Origin: Desulfuromonas sp.
Lineage (GTDB): Bacteria; Desulfobacterota; Desulfuromonadia; Desulfuromonadales; BM501
Assembly: GCF_002868845.1 (NCBI RefSeq)
Contig: NZ_PKUB01000003.1
Coordinates: 831-64,830 of the forward strand
Reading direction: 5' to 3'
Length of the DNA stretch: 64,000 nt
The position numbers were made by a program, and so were the translations under genes. The notes under the pieces are model-generated. The model did not search any database. It saw only the letters and a program-made list of their open reading frames with translations, and was not told where the DNA came from. Of the stretch, positions 46,788 to 54,047 are shown in pieces. How positions within the stretch are numbered: the first letter of the stretch is position 1; every line of letters starts with the position of its first letter.

Positions 46788-47528
46788 CTAAAAGCCGAGG
46801 CTGATCTTGGCGGTGTAGACCGGCAGCTGGGAGTACTCCACGTCGAAGGTGAAGCGCAGCAGGGTCAGGGCCACCTGCACCCCGCCGAAGACCCGCACCT
46901 CGTTGTAGTCGTGGTCCCCGAGCACCCCGCGCAGCAGGGGGTCGTCGCCGTCGTACTTGCCCGCGATGTGCACCACCCCGATCCCGGCGTAGGGGGTGAG
47001 CATGAGCACCCCCTTGCTGATCACGGCGTCGGCGGCGTAGGTGTCGAGGGAGAGGTCGTCCACCCCGAGCAGGGTGGAGTAGCTGCCCCGCAGGGAGAGG
47101 GCCGGGGTGGCCACGGTCCCCTCCAGAAGGGCGACCTGGAGCTCGGCGCCGGCGAGTTCGACGTTGCTGTCCAGGACCTGGGCGTAGCTGGCCCCCACGT
47201 CGATATTGAAGGGCAGTCCCTTGCGGGCGTGAATCCGGGGCACGGCCAGGTAACCGGGGGCCGAACCGTTGCCCAGCCGGATGACCTCGTCCCACAGATC
47301 GTTGTCGATGTTGATGAAACTGACCTCGGCGGCGACATCGAAGCCTGTGATTCCCCCGGGCTCCGCCGGTGCGATCCCCCGGTAGGCGGCTGCCAGGCCC
47401 GCCTCCTTGACCAGGTCACCCAGCACGGAATTGGCCAGGTCCGAGGGGAACTCCAGGTCGTACTTGCCCGCCGCGGCGGGCCCGCAGAACATCAGGACCA
47501 CAAGAACCGCCAGAATCGAAGTCTTCAT
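46788..47528 (-). CDS. Putative outer-membrane beta-barrel protein
   Basis: 246 aa from the ATG at 47528; the earlier ATG at 47537 sits directly on the aggagg site and is unlikely. A signal peptide (MKTSILAVLVVLMFCGPAAAG) is clear. The rest alternates hydrophobic and polar residues (GYLAVPRIHARKGLPF, ALSLRGSYSTLLG, YAGIGVVHIAGKYDGD, FTFDVEYSQLPVYTAKISLGF) and ends in an aromatic residue, the usual sign of an outer-membrane strand. No known domain is recognised. It lies 20 bp upstream of the NUDIX gene on the same strand. Confidence 0.75.
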   Translation of the reverse strand: MKTSILAVLVVLMFCGPAAAGKYDLEFPSDLANSVLGDLVKEAGLAAAYRGIAPAEPGGITGFDVAAEVSFINIDNDLWDEVIRLGNGSAPGYLAVPRIHARKGLPFNIDVGASYAQVLDSNVELAGAELQVALLEGTVATPALSLRGSYSTLLGVDDLSLDTYAADAVISKGVLMLTPYAGIGVVHIAGKYDGDDPLLRGVLGDHDYNEVRVFGGVQVALTLLRFTFDVEYSQLPVYTAKISLGF

Positions 47529-47730
47529 CTTCTTCATCCTCCTTGTCAGATCGCAATCATTCCACCGGACTGGAGCGTTCTTCCCCCTGCGTGGAAGGCG
47601 AACCCCGATGGTGGGCGATGATATCACAGGCTTTCCTGCCGGGCCAGTGAAAGAACCGCCCCCCGACCGGGGCCGAAAAGCTGCACAGGCCGCCGATGGA
47701 GATAGAATACTAACAAAGGAGCGCCCGGCC

Positions 47731-48417
47731 ATGGCCCCCTCGCACCCGACATCGCCCCCATCGCCCCCGGAGACCGGCCGCCTGCTGGCGGTGGGGGACA
47801 TCCACGGCTGCCTCGACCACCTGAAGCGGTTGATGGAGCGGGTCCGGCCGCGAGCGGCGGACCGGGTCGTCTTCCTCGGCGACTATATCGACCGCGGCCC
47901 GGACGGCCGGGGCGTGCTCGACTACCTGCTCGCCTTCCGGCGGCGGCACCCCCGCAGCGTCTTTCTCAAGGGGAACCACGAGGCGATGTTCCTCGACTTC
48001 CTCGGCGGCGTGGACCAGTTGCCATTCCTGCTCAACGGCGGCGCCGCCACCCTGGAGAGCTACCGGGAGGACCGGGGCATCCGCATCCCGAAGGAGCACC
48101 TCGACTTTCTGGCGGGCCTGGCCCTCTATTACGAAACCGAGCGCTTCGTCTTCGTCCACGCAGGCCTGCGCCCGGTCCTGCCCCTGGAGGAGCAGTCGGA
48201 GCAGGACCTGCTCTGGATCCGCGACGAGTTCATCGGCTCGGCCTACGACTGGGGCAAGACCGTGGTCTTCGGCCACACCCCCCGAACCGAGCCCCTCTGG
48301 AGCGCCACCCGCATCGGCCTCGACACCGGCGCCGTCTACGGCCGGGTACTCACCTGCTGCGACGTGGAGCGGCGCCGCTTCTGGAACTCCGCGGCGCCGC
48401 CGGCCCTCCGTCCTTGA
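47731..48417 (+). CDS. PPP-family serine/threonine phosphatase-like metallophosphoesterase
   Basis: 228 aa from the ATG at 47731 (aaagga upstream). Metal motifs in order: VGDIHG (about residue 21), GDYIDRG (about 50) and GNHE (about 81), plus VHAGL and FGHTPR near the C-terminus. This is the bacterial PPP/ApaH-like fold; substrates may be phosphoproteins or dinucleotides. It is divergent from the outer-membrane-like gene and convergent with the U32 peptidase gene. Confidence 0.92.
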   Translation: MAPSHPTSPPSPPETGRLLAVGDIHGCLDHLKRLMERVRPRAADRVVFLGDYIDRGPDGRGVLDYLLAFRRRHPRSVFLKGNHEAMFLDFLGGVDQLPFLLNGGAATLESYREDRGIRIPKEHLDFLAGLALYYETERFVFVHAGLRPVLPLEEQSEQDLLWIRDEFIGSAYDWGKTVVFGHTPRTEPLWSATRIGLDTGAVYGRVLTCCDVERRRFWNSAAPPALRP

Positions 48418-48424
48418 ACCATTC

Positions 48425-49642
48425 CTACCCGGCCGCCTCGCGGCGCAGCAGGTCCCCCGGCCGCGCCCCCGGCGGCAGCGCCATAACGGCCCGAGCGTTG
48501 GGCTGGACCACCTGCAGCGGCTCCCCCCCCCCGGCAAAAACCTCCTCCACCGGGAAGGATGCCTGCCGCATTCCGGGGCCGATCAGCTCCAGGGTCTCCC
48601 CGGGGAAGAACCGGTTGCGCCCCTCGACCGTCCCGCGCCCCTGGCCGTCCACGCTCCGCACCACCCCGACGAAATCGTGGCTGCGCCGGTAGCGTGCATC
48701 GCCGCTCTGCACCCCTGCGTCGTCCCGGCCGCCGAACAGGAAGCCCGTGCCGTAGGGGCGATGACTGACCCGCTCCAACTCCCCGACCCAGTCGGGCTCG
48801 GGACGGTAGGCTTCCGGGTCGGCCAGGTAGCGGTCGAGGGCGGCCCGGTAGACCCGGGTCACGGCCGCCACGTAGTAACGGCTCTTCATCCGGCCCTCGA
48901 TCTTGAGGCTGTCCAGCCCCGCCCCGACGAGCTCCGGCAAGCGTTCGAGCAGGCACAGGTCGCGGCTGTTGAGAATGTAGGTTCCCCGGGCGTCCTCCTC
49001 CACCGGGAAATACTCCCCGGGGCGGGTTTCCTCCACAAGGGCGTAGCCCCAGCGGCAGGGGTGGGCGCAGCCGCCCTCGTTGGCGCTGCGCCCGACAAGG
49101 GCCGCCGAGAGAAGGCAGCGCCCCGAGTAGGCGACGCACATGGCCCCGTGGACGAAGACTTCGAGTTCCATGTCGGTGGCGGAGCGAATGGAGCGAATTT
49201 CCTCCAGGGTCAGCTCCCGGGCGAGGTTGATTCGCCGCACCCCGGCCCGCTGCCAGAACCGGGCGGCCCCGGCGTTGGTGGTGTTGGCCTGGGTGGAGAG
49301 GTGGATCTCCCGCCCCGGGTCGACCTCCCGCACCAGTTCCAGGACTCCGGGGTCAGAGACGATGTAGGCGTCCAGGCCCAGGGGCCTCAGTTCCTCCAGG
49401 TAGGACGCCAGGGAGGCCGCCTCGCAGGGACGCAGGTAGGCGTTGAGGGTGAGGTAGAGCCGCCGTCCCCTGGCGAGAGTCAGCTCCCGGGCCCGGGCCA
49501 GTCCCGCAAGGTCGAAATTACCGGCGTTGGCCCGCAGGCCGAAATGCTCGCCGCCAAGGTAAACCGCGTCGGCCCCGTAGTCGAGTGCGGTTTCCAGCTT
49601 TTCCATGTCCCCCGCGGGGACCAGCAATTCAGGTCGCGACAT
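48425..49642 (-). CDS. U32-family protein (TrhP/YegQ-like tRNA hydroxylation or peptidase)
   Basis: 405 aa from the ATG at 49642 (ggaggagag upstream). PELLVPAGDMEKLETALDYGADAVYLGG is the family N-terminus. The signature block EVFVHGAMCVAYSGRCLLSAALVGRSANEGGCAHPCRW (about residues 162-200) holds the cysteines conserved in U32 proteins such as TrhP and RlhA, which hydroxylate tRNA or rRNA bases. The shorter C-terminal beta domain resembles the YegQ branch. I cannot tell tRNA from rRNA substrate. Confidence 0.9.
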   Translation of the reverse strand: MSRPELLVPAGDMEKLETALDYGADAVYLGGEHFGLRANAGNFDLAGLARARELTLARGRRLYLTLNAYLRPCEAASLASYLEELRPLGLDAYIVSDPGVLELVREVDPGREIHLSTQANTTNAGAARFWQRAGVRRINLARELTLEEIRSIRSATDMELEVFVHGAMCVAYSGRCLLSAALVGRSANEGGCAHPCRWGYALVEETRPGEYFPVEEDARGTYILNSRDLCLLERLPELVGAGLDSLKIEGRMKSRYYVAAVTRVYRAALDRYLADPEAYRPEPDWVGELERVSHRPYGTGFLFGGRDDAGVQSGDARYRRSHDFVGVVRSVDGQGRGTVEGRNRFFPGETLELIGPGMRQASFPVEEVFAGGGEPLQVVQPNARAVMALPPGARPGDLLRREAAG

Positions 49643-49820
49643 GCCTCTCTCCTCCCGGTGAATTGCCCGCCAGCTTAACACAGCCAGGAACGAAAATGTT
49701 AGGCCCGAGAGGGTGCACCGCCACCATTCTTCACTTGACAATCGCCAAAAAACCCTATAATTGTTAAGATATTTTGTTTTCCCCCAATCAATCCCATCTT
49801 TCCTGGGAGGTAACAACATC

Positions 49821-50510
49821 GTGCGCACCCACCTGGCGAAACTGACCCTCATGGCGGCCCTGGCCACCATTACCGGATGCACCCTGCCCCAACAACCCCA
49901 GGGCCCCGTCTTTTCGGGGGAGATGGCTCAGATCAAACTCGACCAGCAGGATCTGTACAGCAAAATCAATCGGCTTCAGCAGGGGCTTCAAGATCTCCAC
50001 GACACCCTCGGCGAGCAACAAGTGCAGATCGAGACCATGCAGGAGAGCCTGGTGGCGCAAAAAGGCACCGCAGCCGGGGTAAAGACCGAAACCATGACGA
50101 CGGCGCCCCTCCCCGCACCGCCGCCAGCCCAGCCCCCCGGCAACGCCCCCTCCCCCACCAAGATCTACCTGCAGGCCTTCGCCGACTACGCCTCGAACCG
50201 GGTTTCCGAGGGCATTGACGGCTTCGAGACCTTCCTCCGACTCTACCCGGGCAGCGACTACGCCGGAAACGCCCAGTACTGGCTCGGAGAATGCTACTTC
50301 TCCCAGGAAAATTTCTCCCGGGCCGCCGACGAGTTCCAGAAGGTGGTGGACATCTACCCCCAGACCGGCAAAGCCCCCGACGCCCTTTTGAAAATGGCCC
50401 AGGCCTTGCAACGGCTAAACGAGCAGGAACGGGCCCTGCGGACCATGCAGACCCTGCGGGAACTCTACCCTGAAAGCGCCGCCGCGAAAAAGTCCCTGAG
50501 CAGGCCCTAG
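49821..50510 (+). CDS. cpoB: CpoB/YbgF-like lipoprotein, Tol-Pal associated
   Basis: 229 aa from a GTG at 49821 (ggagg 10 bases upstream). Lipobox ATITGC (Cys at about 20) makes it a lipoprotein. A coiled coil (LDQQDLYSKINRLQQGLQDLHDTLGEQQ) is followed by a proline-rich linker and three TPR repeats (KIYLQAFADYASNRVSEGIDGFETFLRLYPGSDYAGNAQYWLGECYF), as in CpoB, which links Tol-Pal to septal peptidoglycan synthesis. No tol or pal genes are next to it here; the LysM gene follows 71 bp downstream. Confidence 0.88.
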   Translation: MRTHLAKLTLMAALATITGCTLPQQPQGPVFSGEMAQIKLDQQDLYSKINRLQQGLQDLHDTLGEQQVQIETMQESLVAQKGTAAGVKTETMTTAPLPAPPPAQPPGNAPSPTKIYLQAFADYASNRVSEGIDGFETFLRLYPGSDYAGNAQYWLGECYFSQENFSRAADEFQKVVDIYPQTGKAPDALLKMAQALQRLNEQERALRTMQTLRELYPESAAAKKSLSRP

Positions 50511-50581
50511 CCGCGACGAAGTGCCCGGGGAGGCGATTGAAGCGAAATCGGTTATCTAGAATGCATACGCGAGGGAATGTA

Positions 50582-51583
50582 ATGATCTGGCCAAGGTTAC
50601 TGCTGTTTCTCTGCCTACTCCTCCTTCCCCTGACGAGCCTGGCCCAGGCGCCGCTCCAGACCTACGTCATCAAGAAGGGCGACACCCTGTGGGGCATTTC
50701 GGAGCGGTTCATCAACGACCCCGACTACTGGCCCAACCTCTGGTCCCACAACCCCTTCATCACCAATCCCCACTTCATCTACCCCGGCCAGAAGGTACTC
50801 ATTTACGACGGCCGGCTCGAGATCGTCCCGGCCCGTCCTGAGGCCGCCCCGGACGAGCCTGAGGCCCGCCCCGCACCGCCGGCTCCAGAGAAGGGCCAAT
50901 CGGTGACCATCAAGACCTTCGGCGGATCGGAGGGCTTCGTTACCCGGGCCGAGGTCGCCTCCGCCGGCACCCTCATAGACACCGTGGACAACCGACTCCT
51001 GATGGCCGAGGGAGACAAGGTCTTCCTGGACATGGAGAACCTCGCCTCTGTCGCCCCCGGCGACGAATTCACCCTGTTCGAAGTCGGCAAGGAAGTCAAA
51101 CATCCCCTCACGGATGCGCCCCTCGGCTTCCAGGTCGTCACCCTCGGCACAGTGCGGATTACCGCACTCGACCCCTCGGTGGCCACCGGGGTCATCACCG
51201 ACTCGTTCCTGGAGATCCAAAGGGGGGCCCGCCTTATGCCCCTCAGGGCGCCGGTTCGGGAAGTGGAGCTCAAGAGCGCCGCCCGCCCCATCCTCGGCAC
51301 CCTGATCGGTGCCCGCGGCAACCAGATCCTCCTTGGCCAGCACGATCTGGCCTATGTGGACCTCGGGACCCGGGACGGGCTGGAGGCGGGGAACATGCTC
51401 TACATCTCCCGGCCCCGCACGGCATCCGAATTCGGCCTTCAGGGCGAGGAGATCCAGTTGCCCGACGTGCTGCTGGGAGGTGCGGTGGTCCTGGAGGCTG
51501 GGCAGGAGAGCGCTTCGGTGCTGATTTTGAAGGCGGCCGGGCCCCTGTACCGGGGCGACCGGGTGACCACCGTCACCCCCTAG
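50582..51583 (+). CDS. Secreted LysM-domain protein
   Basis: 333 aa from the ATG at 50582 (gaggga upstream). Signal peptide (LLLFLCLLLLPLTSLAQA) then one LysM domain (YVIKKGDTLWGISERFINDPDYWPNLWSHNPFITNPHFIYPGQKVLI). The C-terminal 230 residues carry no named domain; they contain two similar beta-rich segments (GTLIDTVDNRLLMAEGDKVFLDM and GTLIGARGNQILLGQHDLAYVDLG). It should bind peptidoglycan in the periplasm and is next to cpoB, suggesting a cell-envelope function. Confidence 0.9.
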   Translation: MIWPRLLLFLCLLLLPLTSLAQAPLQTYVIKKGDTLWGISERFINDPDYWPNLWSHNPFITNPHFIYPGQKVLIYDGRLEIVPARPEAAPDEPEARPAPPAPEKGQSVTIKTFGGSEGFVTRAEVASAGTLIDTVDNRLLMAEGDKVFLDMENLASVAPGDEFTLFEVGKEVKHPLTDAPLGFQVVTLGTVRITALDPSVATGVITDSFLEIQRGARLMPLRAPVREVELKSAARPILGTLIGARGNQILLGQHDLAYVDLGTRDGLEAGNMLYISRPRTASEFGLQGEEIQLPDVLLGGAVVLEAGQESASVLILKAAGPLYRGDRVTTVTP

Positions 51584-51628
51584 GGAAGAGCCGCCCGGAA
51601 ACCGGCGCCTTCGAGTCAAAAGAACATT

Positions 51629-51665
51629 AAAAAAAGGGTTCAGGCCATGCCTGGACCCTTTTTTT
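51629..51665 (+). terminator. Intrinsic terminator after the LysM gene
   Basis: aaaaaagggttcagg and cctggacccttttttt pair with one G-U wobble around a 5-nt loop; flanking A and T runs suit both converging genes. Confidence 0.85.
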
Positions 51666-51688
51666 GGCTGCAGGCTCCTCCCCCGCGG

Positions 51689-51976
51689 CTATTCGTAGGG
51701 ATGGGGGAGCCCGGCGACATCGTGGAGGAGGTGACCCACCTCGTGCCCTGCGATCTCCCAGGTCAGAGGATCGTCATTGGGAAGTTGGCGAAGGATGATA
51801 ACGGCCGGCCGGACCGGGGTCGCAGGCAGGTAATGGCCGAGTCCTTCGAAATCCGGATCGACGACGATCATGTGCTCCGGGACATGGAGCACCCGGTAGG
51901 GGGTCCGCTCGGGCGAGGCGCAGCCCCCAAGGGCCACGAACAAAAGCAGAATGAGCGCCATCTTCACGCTTGGCAC
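51689..51976 (-). CDS. Small lipoprotein with HExxH zinc-peptidase motif
   Basis: 95 aa from a GTG at 51976 (gaggagg upstream); an ATG at 51961 is an alternative. Signal and lipobox ALGGC (Cys about residue 18) show it is lipid-anchored. The C-terminus contains WEIAGHEVGHLLHDVAGLPH, whose HEVGH fits the zinc-metalloprotease HExxH signature with a further His three residues on. At under 80 mature residues, it is too short for a known protease fold and may be a remnant or a minimal metal site. The family is not recognised. Confidence 0.6.
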   Translation of the reverse strand: MPSVKMALILLLFVALGGCASPERTPYRVLHVPEHMIVVDPDFEGLGHYLPATPVRPAVIILRQLPNDDPLTWEIAGHEVGHLLHDVAGLPHPYE

Positions 51977-52301
51977 CACTACGCCCTCCTCTCCACGGTC
52001 AATGCTCGCCGCCCGCAAGCGATCCGGGCAACTCCTCGGAAGATGAACCCCGGAGCCCCAAAAAGAAAGACCGTGCCTGCCGCAGGGTTTTCCCGTCGGC
52101 AGCCCGGCCATCTTCGGTTTTGAAGACCCGGCGCTTTCCGCCCCCCCCTCACAGGGGGTTTGGCTTTTTCGAGGTATCGATCGACCTTGCCTTAACAGAT
52201 ATCACCCCCCCTCCCCCTGTCAAGATCCCGCCAAAGGATCACGACAAAAATGAGCCATTGCTAACTTTAGCCATTGACATCGCCCTCCCCCTTTCGTAAA
52301 G
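51977..52301. other. Gene-free stretch upstream of dprA
   Basis: Bases 52140-52290 are mixed, with a c-rich run and two near-identical gccattg boxes (around 52252 and 52270). TTGACA at 52274-52279 might be a -35 element for dprA but no clear -10 follows. No gene or terminator is seen. Confidence 0.4.
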
Positions 52302-53408
52302 ATGGTCACCATGACTGCGGACGAAACAGCCTGGCTGCGCCTTCACCTCACCCCGGGCCTGGGACGGATCGGCCTCATCCACCTGATGAAGGCCTACGGC
52401 TGCCCCCGGGCCGCCCTCGCGGCCGGACCCGCAGGATGGTCCGGGTTGGCCGGATTCCGGTCCGGGAAGGTCCAGACCCCGCCCGCCGAGAACTCCCCCC
52501 CGGTGACCCAGGCCCGGGAAAGCCTCTCCAGAACGGGCGCGCGCATCGTCTCCCTCCTCGACCGGGAGGCGTACCCGCCCCTGCTCCGGGAGACCCACGA
52601 TCCCCCGGCGCTGCTCTACGTTCGAGGCAATCTGCCCTGCGGAGAGGCCCTGGCCGTGGTCGGCGCCCGCCGAGCCTCCACCGCGGGCCGGCGGCTGACA
52701 GCCGAGATCAGCAGGGAACTGGCCAGCCGGGACATCACCATCGTCAGCGGCCTGGCCCGGGGCATCGACACCGCCGCCCACCAGGGCGCCCTCGATGGAG
52801 AAGGCACCACGGTCGGAGTGCTGGGCTGCGGAATCGACCGAATCTACCCGCCCGAAAACAGGCGGCTCTTTCTAGAAGTTCTCGAGCGAGGCGCCATTCT
52901 TTCCGAATTCCCGCCGGGGACACCGCCGCTGGCCAGACATTTCCCGGGCCGCAACCGGATCATCAGCGGCATGTGCCGGGGGGTCTTGGTGGTGGAAGCG
53001 GCCGAGGGGAGCGGCTCCCTGATTACCGCCGACTTCGCCCTCGAGCAGGGACGTGACGTCTTCGCCGTGCCCGGTCCGGTCTACTCGCCCACCGGCGGAG
53101 GGGTCAACCGCCTTCTGAAGGAAGGGGCCAACCTGGTGACCGGAGCGGCCGACATCCTTGATGCGCTCTGGCCGCACCTGCCCTCCCCGGCCCTCCGCCA
53201 GCGGCAGGACACCTTCGCCGCCGCCCTGGCCGGAGACGCCCTGACCCTCTACGGACTTATCGGCGACACCCCCCTCCACCCCGATGAACTGGCCCGGAAA
53301 AGTGCCTTGACACCCATGGAGGTTTCGTCTATTTTACTGCACCTAGAACTCCAGGGAGGGATCGAACAGCTTCCGGGCATGCGTTTCGTGCGCTCCCGCA
53401 AACCATAG
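52302..53408 (+). CDS. dprA: DNA-processing protein A (DprA)
   Basis: 368 aa. N-terminal SAM-like region LTPGLGRIGLIHLMKAYG, then the Rossmann core: ALLYVRGNL, VVGARRAS, SGLARGIDTAAHQGAL, GCGIDRIYPPENR, EFPPGTPPLARHFPGRNRIISG and EAAEGSGSLITADFALEQGRDVFAVPG. A C-terminal winged-helix (about residues 305-360) is present. DprA loads RecA on incoming single-stranded DNA during transformation. It is followed 15 bp later by smg and then topA, the common dprA-smg-topA arrangement. The ribosome site is weak. Confidence 0.97.
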   Translation: MVTMTADETAWLRLHLTPGLGRIGLIHLMKAYGCPRAALAAGPAGWSGLAGFRSGKVQTPPAENSPPVTQARESLSRTGARIVSLLDREAYPPLLRETHDPPALLYVRGNLPCGEALAVVGARRASTAGRRLTAEISRELASRDITIVSGLARGIDTAAHQGALDGEGTTVGVLGCGIDRIYPPENRRLFLEVLERGAILSEFPPGTPPLARHFPGRNRIISGMCRGVLVVEAAEGSGSLITADFALEQGRDVFAVPGPVYSPTGGGVNRLLKEGANLVTGAADILDALWPHLPSPALRQRQDTFAAALAGDALTLYGLIGDTPLHPDELARKSALTPMEVSSILLHLELQGGIEQLPGMRFVRSRKP

Positions 53409-53422
53409 TCTCACGGCGGCTT

Positions 53423-53905
53423 ATGGCAGCAAATTCACAAAGAGAGCGGGTTCTGACCATTGTCAGCATCATCGCTCAGTACGTCATGGAGGAGCGCAAC
53501 CCGCTGACCGAGACCGACATCGTCGAAGAATTGCTGGCGGTCGGTTTTGACGAGGAGGAGATCGACGCGGCCTTCGTCTGGATGGAGGACTATTCCCTGG
53601 AGTCCCCCTCCGAAGCCGCCCCGTCCATGACCTCCTCATCCCAAAGGGTTTTCACCGCCGAAGAGGCCCGGGTCCTTTCCCCGGAGGCGCGGGGCTTTCT
53701 CCTGCGGCTGCGGACCATGGGGCTCCTCGACGACGCCAACCAGGAAGAGATCATCGACCGGGCGGTCGATACGGCCGAAGACGAGCTGAGCCTCAAGGAG
53801 CTGAAGACCCTCACAGTGCTGATTCTCTTCGCCCGATACCAAAACGACTGGCGGCGGGAATTCGACTGTATCCTGGACGACGACTGGTCAAGACTGTATC
53901 ACTGA
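53423..53905 (+). CDS. smg: Smg/DUF494 family protein
   Basis: 160 aa. The N-terminal helical part (LTETDIVEELLAVGFDEEEIDAAFVWMEDY) and VFTAEEARVLSPEARGFLLRLRTMGLLDDANQEEIIDRAV match Smg, a conserved protein of unknown function that typically lies between dprA and topA. Acidic, soluble, no catalytic motif. A hairpin terminator follows, yet topA has its own start region. Confidence 0.93.
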   Translation: MAANSQRERVLTIVSIIAQYVMEERNPLTETDIVEELLAVGFDEEEIDAAFVWMEDYSLESPSEAAPSMTSSSQRVFTAEEARVLSPEARGFLLRLRTMGLLDDANQEEIIDRAVDTAEDELSLKELKTLTVLILFARYQNDWRREFDCILDDDWSRLYH

Positions 53906-53911
53906 GACTTC

Positions 53912-53945
53912 AAAGGCTGCGGGCGACCCTGCGGCCTTTTTGCTT
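53912..53945 (+). terminator. Intrinsic terminator between smg and topA
   Basis: aaaggctgcggg (53912-53923) pairs with cctgcggccttt (53928-53939), two G-U pairs, 4-nt loop, followed by ttgctttcc. Confidence 0.75.
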
Positions 53946-54047
53946 TCCATCCCGTGAACCGAGCCGGTTCGGGGCGCTGCCCCGCGACGCCGCAAGGCGC
54001 TACGCATCGGCGCCGGCGAGCCGCCCCGCCTTCCAACCGAGGAGCAG

